Assembly: GCA_964017145.1 (NCBI GenBank)
Contig: OZ024849.1
Location: 2,604,001 to 2,668,000, forward strand
Origin: Agrocybe praecox
Taxonomy: Eukaryota; Basidiomycota; Agaricomycetes; Agaricales; Agrocybaceae
Direction of reading: 5' to 3'
Length of the DNA: 64,000 nt
The position numbers and the translations under genes are program-made. Position 1 is the stretch's first letter. The number at the start of each line of letters is the position of its first letter. Of this stretch, positions 56,804 to 64,000 are shown piece by piece. Below the pieces are notes generated by a model that was given only the letters and a program-made list of their open reading frames with translations, ran no database searches and was not told the DNA's origin.

Positions 56804-58926
56804 TCAATTAGGCATCACACCAACACGCGCCGCACATAAAAATCCGAGCAAGAAGGCGACGATGAATTTAATGCCTCCAGAGCCAGAGAGTGCCCATGAT
56901 AAACGTGATGCATCGGCCGTCTGCTTGCTCGACCCTTCGTTGTTCACTTGCGGGGTGGTGGAAGGTTGAGAACCGACAACACTGCGAGTCATGGTCGCCG
57001 TTTGATTTGTTGCGGATGAGTTGGTGCTATTTGCTATGAGCTGCTTTCCTAGTGAAATGTCTGCATTTTAAAGATTTTAGTGAAACAGTAACAGTAATAT
57101 ATAGAATGCAGTTGTCAACGCACATTTGGCGAAGTCGAGCATAGCGATTTCAGATTCCACGTATGGCTGGGTGATGTTCATTCCAACCGCGACTGGTACG
57201 ATGTGCTAATTGTGGATTATTAGTAATAAATAATGCGAAATGACTGTCTGTGAATGAACCACTCACATCGAAAACCTCTCTGAGAATGGGATAGAATTTC
57301 ATTGCTTCGTTCATGGTGAAGTCATCCAATTCATGGGCCAGAATCATGGTCCCAACCTTGGAAAAGGTAAGGTGAAATCAGTTATAAGCATTCCCGTACT
57401 GCATATGAGCAACATACATTATCGAACATTCCCTTCTTCGCATCGTCAACCATGGTCTGATATTCTTTGTCGACGGCATCGGAGGTAATTCCTGGTGTAA
57501 CGCCGACTTGCCAGTCCTGGGAGTCGTATGCCCACAAAATTGTTCGAAGCCCAAGACCAGCAGCAATAGCACGGATACGATCATCGACATCGCCAAAAGG
57601 AGGCTACTATCATAGTTATATTTTTTTTAAATATTAAGAGTCCTGATGTTTGACGTACTCTCCAGCAAGTTGGGGTGACTCCCGTAGCGATCTTGACCGC
57701 TTGCAGCTGTTTAAGGTACATCAGTTATGAATCCTAAATATATGTTGTATGAATCGTGTGGTCGATTTATTGACTCACGGCTGAATCAATCGCGTTGAGA
57801 CCGGTTCATGTACGAGGAAAGTGAGCACTTACAGTAGTACAATTCGGCGAAAGCAACTTCGTTGGATAGAGCGGTCACTGAAAATGGTCTTTGTGAGCAA
57901 GCGCCAGCTGTGAGAAGTTGAAAAATACTCACTGTAATGATGAGACCAACTATCTGAGGAGGATAGTGTCGCATTTCAATGTTGGTACAAACTACAATCT
58001 TAACCATTACTTACGAACACAGATTTCATGACCTGTAATGACCGTCAATGTCTATCGTGGTGCTGTACGAAGATAAATAGTCCTCACCATCCTTTACCGC
58101 TCGAGCTGCTTCCAGCGGCCAGTCCATGACATTACTTCCAATATAAAACATGGCTATTTTTGCAGTCCACAGTAAGAACAGACAGCCGTAATGAATAAGC
58201 TGTAAAACACACTGGCTGTTTGCTTTTGAGAAGCAAGGTAATCATAAAAGGCATTGTGCGAGCAATTAGGACCGTCGTCGAAACCGTAGCCCAGAGTTCG
58301 AGGCTAGAAGCATAAATCTCAGATCACGACTACATTTCGTCCAGGAATAAGGATGAACGAACCTCAGGCATAATAGAGATATCCGCTGGCACGCCAGGTG
58401 CCTTAGGAGTGCCACACTTGGAGTTTGTCCACCAGCAATGAGGATCATCGGCGGGGTAATTTAAGCCGTCGAAGTTGCCGTCGGGGGTACCCTGAGAGTT
58501 TGAGGTTTAGTTACAGTCAACGCTGATTATGAGATACAAGTTCATACTACTCGCCTTGGGTGGGATATCAGGAATGCTATCCTTGATACTTGCGAACTTT
58601 GCCTGGGCGTTACCATCTTCCGGAAGGATGTTGGCTGTGTCCCAAATAGGCGGGAACGACGCCAGAGCTTTACCGATAGGCTCATAATAGTATGGCTGGC
58701 ACTCCTTGTTAGGGTCTGTGTAAATAATATATTATTATGGAATGTATATCTTGGGGAAATGCATATTGTGCACACCTTTGATAGATGCCTCATCGTCTAC
58801 AGTTGTCCGACCGGGAGTTTGGACCGTTTGGGTATCCGACTGAGCACGCACAGCTGCGATAGACAAAACGCCTAACGCCATAATGGCCCTAAGCCGTGAC
58901 AGAGATCCAAGCTTTGCAGAGGGCAT
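56804..58926 (-). CDS. Chitin deacetylase, GPI-anchored type (carbohydrate esterase family 4)
   Basis: The enzyme removes acetyl groups from cell-wall chitin to make chitosan. From ATG 58926 the protein begins with a signal peptide (LRAIMALGVLSIAAVRAQS). The NodB domain shows motif 1 LGYGFDDGPNCSH with the catalytic base and metal Asp, motif 2 VHSWSHHYMTALSN with both metal His, motif 3 WRPPFGDVDDR, motif 4 WAYDSQDW, and motif 5 TMILAHELDD. The motif 2 His are rebuilt across two introns. The C-terminus is Ser/Thr/Asn-rich with several N-glycosylation sites, then a hydrophobic end (FIVAFLLGFLCAARVG) typical of a GPI addition signal, so wall or membrane attachment is likely. About ten short exons. 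An in-frame start 13 codons upstream is possible. Confidence 0.93.
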
Positions 58927-59475
58927 GGTGGAGGGAATGTCGTTGCAACGCGGGTAAAATGACAACTATAAAATAAATAAATAAATAGAGGGCGGGGATA
59001 GTTTATGTGTTCTCCGGAAGTCCAAGTGCACGCCAAAAAAAAAGAAACGCCAAACAAGGTTTTTCTTAAATGAGGGAGAGGTGGATAGGAAGATGTGAAA
59101 GGAAAGAGAAAGATAAGGAACAAAGAAGGAAAGTGGATCGCCGTCCGAGCTTTGTAGTGTAAACCGAAGGGTTGGTGGCTGGCCGGTATTTTGGTCCCTT
59201 CCGCCCCGCGAACGATCGAGAGGCTGGCATACATTTAAAGGGAGGCCATGATAAACGCATATGACGTTCAGACTGGCTGAACTGGGAAGTTCATAAACAT
59301 GGAGGAGAAAGTGACAATGAAAAAAATATGTAATGAAACACGTTCTAGTCACACTAAACTCGTGGCACATAGGTTATCTGTAAATGGCATGAATAATTAG
59401 CATTTAAATGAAAGGATAAACCAAAAGTACTATGATACAAATACAATATCCATCAAAAGATCGTGGGTAATATCA
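58927..59475. other. Spacer, no gene seen
   Basis: Upstream region of the chitin deacetylase and 3' flank of the next 7-TM gene. Pyrimidine-rich on the minus strand near 59040-59130, as in a fungal promoter. Nothing else. Confidence 0.4.
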
Positions 59476-60870
59476 TCATAATCTCCAACCAGACTTGGCC
59501 TTGTCCCCTCCTAAATCACTCTTGAACTCGACCACTTGCTCCACACCAATCTGCACCAGGCCAACCGACGTAGTCTGGTCGATATTGTCCTTGAAATCGC
59601 CACGATCGAGTTCATATTCCATGGGAGACTGCGCTCGGGGATCTAGGTCACTGCCACGTTTTTTGGGGGGTGCCAGCTTGAAAATGGCAGAGGCAGGGTT
59701 TTGTAGCTGACGTCGGCCGCCCATGGTGTTTACGCTGCTGCTGTGGGTATGGGTGGGTATAATAACGGTGAATAGATCTAGCTTGGCTTTCCGGAAGACC
59801 CAGCTGAACATGATGTTCACCACCGTGGCGTAAGGAGTGAATATCGCTAAGCGATACCCTGAGTCCGCATCAAAAACGTAGAACCAAATGACAGCGGCCA
59901 GGCCAACTAAGCCCGCTACTCTGTGCTCGAAAAAAACCATTCATAAGAAAATAATTTCTCAAGAGACATATTTTAGGTGAAAGGTACTCACAGATAACAT
60001 AGCTGACTCGACTGCAAAATAGCCTTTGAAAAGGCTGGAAGGCTCTCTCCAAAAATATAGACCCTATAACCCCCACTCGAGAACAAACTCTGCGAGTTTG
60101 TGCGCGACATACAGACTCCATAGGTGATGGCAATGAACACCAGGATGTGATTGGCTGTTGGTCCAAACACAGCTGCCGCGACGTAGCCTCCTCCAACAAA
60201 CACACTACAGTACGGACTTCCAGGAAAGCCGACCAACTTGATGCCTGTTATCGAAGTGAGAGTTCCTGCGACAGCACAGAGCCACAAGAAACCAAAGAAG
60301 ACGATGATGATTCGATTTCTCCCCCATACGGCGCATACACGGAAGTAAGAAAGGAGCATCGTTGTTGAGATGAGAATGTTATAGCATGCCAGCACGCCGG
60401 CGTGGAAAGCTCCGCAATGATTCAGCGGCATAGCTAAAGCGAAAATGAACTACTGCTGCATGATGGACCTGTTCTAGCTTGCTTACTGAGAACAATGGCT
60501 TGCAGTAATACAAATGCAAGAGTCGAGAACCTAGATAATATTGATAAATTAATGAGTCCAAAAGATAAGAAATGAATAAAAAACCATACCTGGAAACAAA
60601 ATAAATGATAGAGGTCACGCTGCCCTTGTGAGTCTTCGCGAGGTCGTAATCGTTTGCTAAATTATAGAGTAGATCCCAAACATACACCTACTTCACAGTT
60701 CAGCATAACCGCGAAAGAATGAGGGGTATAACAAAAGAACTCACGCTGAGCGCCCCAACTGCAAAATGTGTCGATATCGACAACCTGTAAGATTCTTGTG
60801 CGTTGAGTGCAAAAATCGTTGGTGGCCAAGCACTCGAGAGCGGCACTGTGATGTTCAAAGTCGTGGCCAT
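59476..60870 (-). CDS. Seven-transmembrane protein, uncharacterised agaricomycete family, copy 2
   Basis: Same family as the gene at 41299-42491. From ATG 60870 the protein begins MATTLNITVPLSS, then ESYRLSISTHFAVGALS and YVWDLLYNLANDYDLAKTHKG with FVSR, which is the family's N-terminal hallmark. An exon with NHCGAFHAG follows, then helices YNILISTTMLLSYFRV, RIIIVFFGFLWLCAVAG and HILVFIAITYGVCM, the motif FGESLPAFSKAILQSSQLCYL, a helix LVGLAAVIWFYVFD, and a long hydrophilic tail with PPKKRGSDLDPRAQSP. The equivalent of MNIMxCRVxR near the tail is diverged (VNIMFSWVFR). Receptor-like topology, no known ligand. The start is placed at the first true ATG. Confidence 0.78.
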
Positions 60871-62761
60871 CGTAGAAGTCGTAGACGCAATACCCAGAAC
60901 GGACGCGGAGGGATGGAACGACGTCAAGAGGGTACTGCTAGATTGACTATATATGACAGAAAGAGGAATCAGGGTACAAACCTCTTTCGTCCTTTATATT
61001 ATGACCCCATGATGTGATGACGATAAGTAGATTCAAGAATGTTTGATGGATCTTGTCAGGTAGTAACCAAACATGTAGCAAACTATAATACACATAATGC
61101 GTATTCGCTCGCGTTTCGCGTTCCATCGCTTGCTTGGCTAAAGTTCACTTTTTTTGTAAGCCGTTATGTCCGGTAGCATATACTCATGCGGTGTGGGAAG
61201 GGCCAGTACCTTTGAGAAAAATAAATAAAGTCAACTTCGTGGGTAAATTCAAGAAAATAAACGCACCAACACCTTTGATATAGGATACAGAGATAGAATA
61301 TCGGAAATCGAATAAAATAGACTGCGTAGGCAAGACATGGTGTGGGTATAGTTTTGATGATCATTTCCGTGTACGGGAACGTAACCAACGTCCAGACTCG
61401 TTTCCTCGAGGACTAGGTCATTCTGACATCGATTATACCGGTTTGTCACAATGGCATGGAAGCCTATTTTAGCACAGAAGCTCGCAGGAATACGACATCT
61501 GGGGTAAGTGCTCGAGACAATTCCACCAATGACGAACATTCCGTTGCGTTGGGAGGTCCTAAGAATACTTAGGTAGGTTGTGTGTAAGCGGGGCTACGGT
61601 GCACTCCAAGTTGTTTGTTTTTGGACCACGAATGAATGCAAGAACGTATCTTGATGGTCTTAACAGAGCATTGAGAATTTGGATTGGGCTGAGTTGCGCT
61701 CCGGTAGCTGTAGGCTGCCGTTATTATGTACGACAGCGCAGACACCTAAATCAGAGATATCAAATAAAAATTAGGCGGGCACCATGGAGAACGGACTGAC
61801 ACCCTGTAAATGTCTGTAGAGACTTGATCTTCTTCATACCCGCTGCCCGAAATCCGCCTTTAATGGGGAAACCCACTTTTTTTCAGAACCAATATTCTTT
61901 TTCCTTGTGAACAAATTGAAACTTCGCAGTCGTCTCGTAACCCGAAATAAATTCTGGTTCTTGTATAGTCATACGATTTGATTACTCGGTGAGGTGCACT
62001 CGTATTTCAATCTCAAGTTGTTACTGGCACGAGATGGGTCTGGCCATCATCCAAATGTTTTCGGTGTCCTTGCTAGTCCCTGGGTGCCCTGATAACATGT
62101 TGAAATTTAGAAAAGCGTCGGTGTTCGGTAGTGTTCATAAAACCCACTAATATTTTCAAACCATGCCACATATATGAAGCAGTCGGAAAAACGCTCGCGC
62201 CTTAGTGCGTTGGGCGCTGCCTGGCCTCTTAAAGATCGACAGACTTTACTGAAAGTAGTACAAGTCCCGATGTCCTCCTCGGAGGTACACCCGACGCATA
62301 GGATGTGGGTTTTTCGTTTTTGTCCTTGCCAACGGTACGAACTGGCCGTAAAAAAAAAAGACAGCCGACGCGACAGCTTGCGCCCTCTTCGAAAGCATTT
62401 CAGCATCCAGTTTTCACTTGCCAGCGCCATCAGTATGCCAATTTGCTGTCCGAGAAAGCACGAATGGAGGTTTGATGATCATGATGGTCGGAAAGAAAGA
62501 CATGAAGCATGAGAATATTGACCGTCGCGGCTGTCACAAGCCTTTCACCATCGTCGACGACATTCTCCATGATATTCAGGCATGCACCGGCGCATATATC
62601 CTCGAATTTCTTGAGAAAAAAAGTCTTCTCAGGACCAAGTGAGTAAATGTATGTTTTCCCGTTCCGAAAACCCGAAGCAGAACGAACAGTGATGCATATT
62701 TTCGGCCAAAGATGTCACTGTGCGCTTTCTCCACAACCTCCACGCCGGCAGTATCAAAAAG
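60871..62761. other. Intergenic, no gene seen
   Basis: Nearly 1.9 kb between divergent genes. The frames at 61249-61539 (-) and 62107-62512 have no motifs or usable splice sites. The final 200 bases are the 5' region of the nucleotidase gene. Confidence 0.4.
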
Positions 62762-64000
62762 ATGTCATTGGATTACTCGACAGAACAGCAGGTAGCTGTC
62801 GCCGCCGTACGACGGGCATGCCATCTTACATCGGCCGTGTTCAATAAATTGGTCAAGAACGAAACTTTGGTGAAGGGCGATAAATCACCAGTAACCGGTA
62901 TGGGATTGTTTTTTTCGTCGAGGAATTCGTGTTAATCTGTTCTAGTTGGCGATTTTGCGGCGCAGGCAGTGATTAGCACGATTTTGCAGAACGCATTCCC
63001 TGCAGATCTTATTGTCGGTGAGGAAGATGCCTCTGACCTTCGAGTAGAATCTGGAAAAGAGATGAAGGACCGTATCGTCGCTTTGGCCAACGAAGCCTTG
63101 ACGGAGGATCTTGCGCTGGGTGATAACACGAACTGGGGCATTGGACCTGGTCAACAGAAGACAGACCTCGAAATCTTGGATGCGATTGACAGAGGAAATC
63201 ACGAAGGTGGAAGTACCGGAAGTGCGTGTGTTTTACTGCGTTTTCCTTCTATAAGTACACTTATAATCGACTAAAGGAATGTGGACGATTGACCCTATTG
63301 ATGGTACCAAAGGCTTCCTACGAGGAGAACAGTACGCCGTCTGTCTCTCGCTCATTGTCGATGCACAAGTCCAAGTTGGCGTTATCGGATGCCCAAATCT
63401 CCTTGTTGATCCAGCACATCCAGAGAGTGGGACAGGGTGCATATTCGTCGCAGTACGCGATAAAGGCGCACAACAGGTTTGTAAATTTCTCAGGTACATC
63501 ATTTTCTCTTCTAACCTTTTGTTGTGCCTTTTTTCTTCCCTAGCTGACCCTATCAGGAGCCAACCCCACACCCTTATCTATCCCACCATCCACGCCCGAA
63601 TCGCTAAATTTTTTGGAGTCGGTAGAAGCTGCCCACTCTTCTCATTCATTCAACGACCGTGTGTCATCTCTCCTGAATATTTCGAAAGCACCTACGCGGA
63701 TGGACAGTCAAGCCAAATACTGCTGTCTCGCACGAGGCGACGGTGGTGCGTACCTGCGCATGCCAACTGGTGTTGGGTACCGGGAGAAAATCTGGGTGTG
63801 TTACATGTCATCATTCCGCATGTTATGTCCTGACTGATTTTATCTTAGGATCACGCCCCTGGTCAAATCCTCGTAGAAGAAGCAGGTGGTATTGTCACTG
63901 ACTCACGGGGTGAACCTCTCAACTTTGGCTTGGGACGTACTCTGGGCGAAAATTACGGAGTCATTGCTGCGGGCAAGGACGTCCATCCTCGCATCTTGGC
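62762..64000 (+). CDS. HAL2: 3'(2'),5'-bisphosphate nucleotidase (3' end outside window)
   Basis: The enzyme converts 3'-phosphoadenosine 5'-phosphate to AMP in sulphate assimilation and is a Li+/Na+-sensitive target in yeast (Hal2/Met22). Exons 62762-62897, 62946-63231, 63277-63476, 63544-63795 and 63849-beyond the edge give 342 residues so far. Motifs of the inositol monophosphatase fold are KGDKSPVTVGDFAAQ, the metal-binding GEEDASD, WTIDPIDGTKGFLRGEQYAV, and the second metal site in WDHAPGQILVEEAGG followed by VTDSRG. Only about 15-40 residues should be missing at the C-terminus. The start ATG is followed by a family-like N-terminus (YSTEQQVAVAAVRRA). Confidence 0.94.

Overview
The window is nuclear DNA of a filamentous basidiomycete, almost certainly an Agaricomycete (mushroom-forming fungus). 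Genes are split by many 45-75 bp GT/AG introns. The gene content is typical of that group: TRI5-type sesquiterpene synthases, a DUF6535 protein, agaricomycete 7-TM proteins and a GPI-type chitin deacetylase. There is also heavy transposon traffic. I cannot name the species.

Layout. 0-5.3 kb: two near-identical terpene synthase copies (the first cut by the window edge) flank a coiled-coil hypothetical gene. 5.5-10.5 kb: two decayed members of an unrecognised multi-exon family, called here family A; one is split by a 1.5 kb inverted-repeat element. 11.4-12 kb: a broken paralogue of a small secreted protein whose intact copy lies at 22.7-23.3 kb. 12.3-21.3 kb: hexose transporter, DUF6535 protein and 2-Cys peroxiredoxin. 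24.2-30.0 kb: a defective Ty1/copia retrotransposon carrying a nested solo LTR, inserted in an inverted partial copy of the junction found at 36.1-36.5 kb. 33.2-36.2 kb: two family A genes head to head. 36.3-40.2 kb: PI-specific phospholipase C and an Nse3/MAGE gene. 41.3-54 kb: a 7-TM gene and its truncated copy flank a large ABCC transporter that carries a 534 bp inverted-repeat element in an exon. 54.1-64 kb: a small membrane protein, chitin deacetylase, a second 7-TM gene and the 3'(2'),5'-bisphosphate nucleotidase (HAL2/MET22), which runs off the window.

How the genes relate. There is no single pathway. The housekeeping genes (PLC, Nse3, peroxiredoxin, HAL2) are separated by accessory stretches rich in duplications. 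Family A has two apparently complete members, two pseudogenes and a fragment, all inside 31 kb. The two terpene synthase copies look like a recent tandem duplication, but no P450 or other tailoring gene is visible beside them.

Several insertions can be resolved by comparison with paralogues or by their target-site duplications: the element at 5682-7212 in family A-1, the copia element at 24604-29982, the solo LTR at 26313-27919 and the element at 47624-48157 in the ABC gene. All exon limits were read by eye and should be treated as models.
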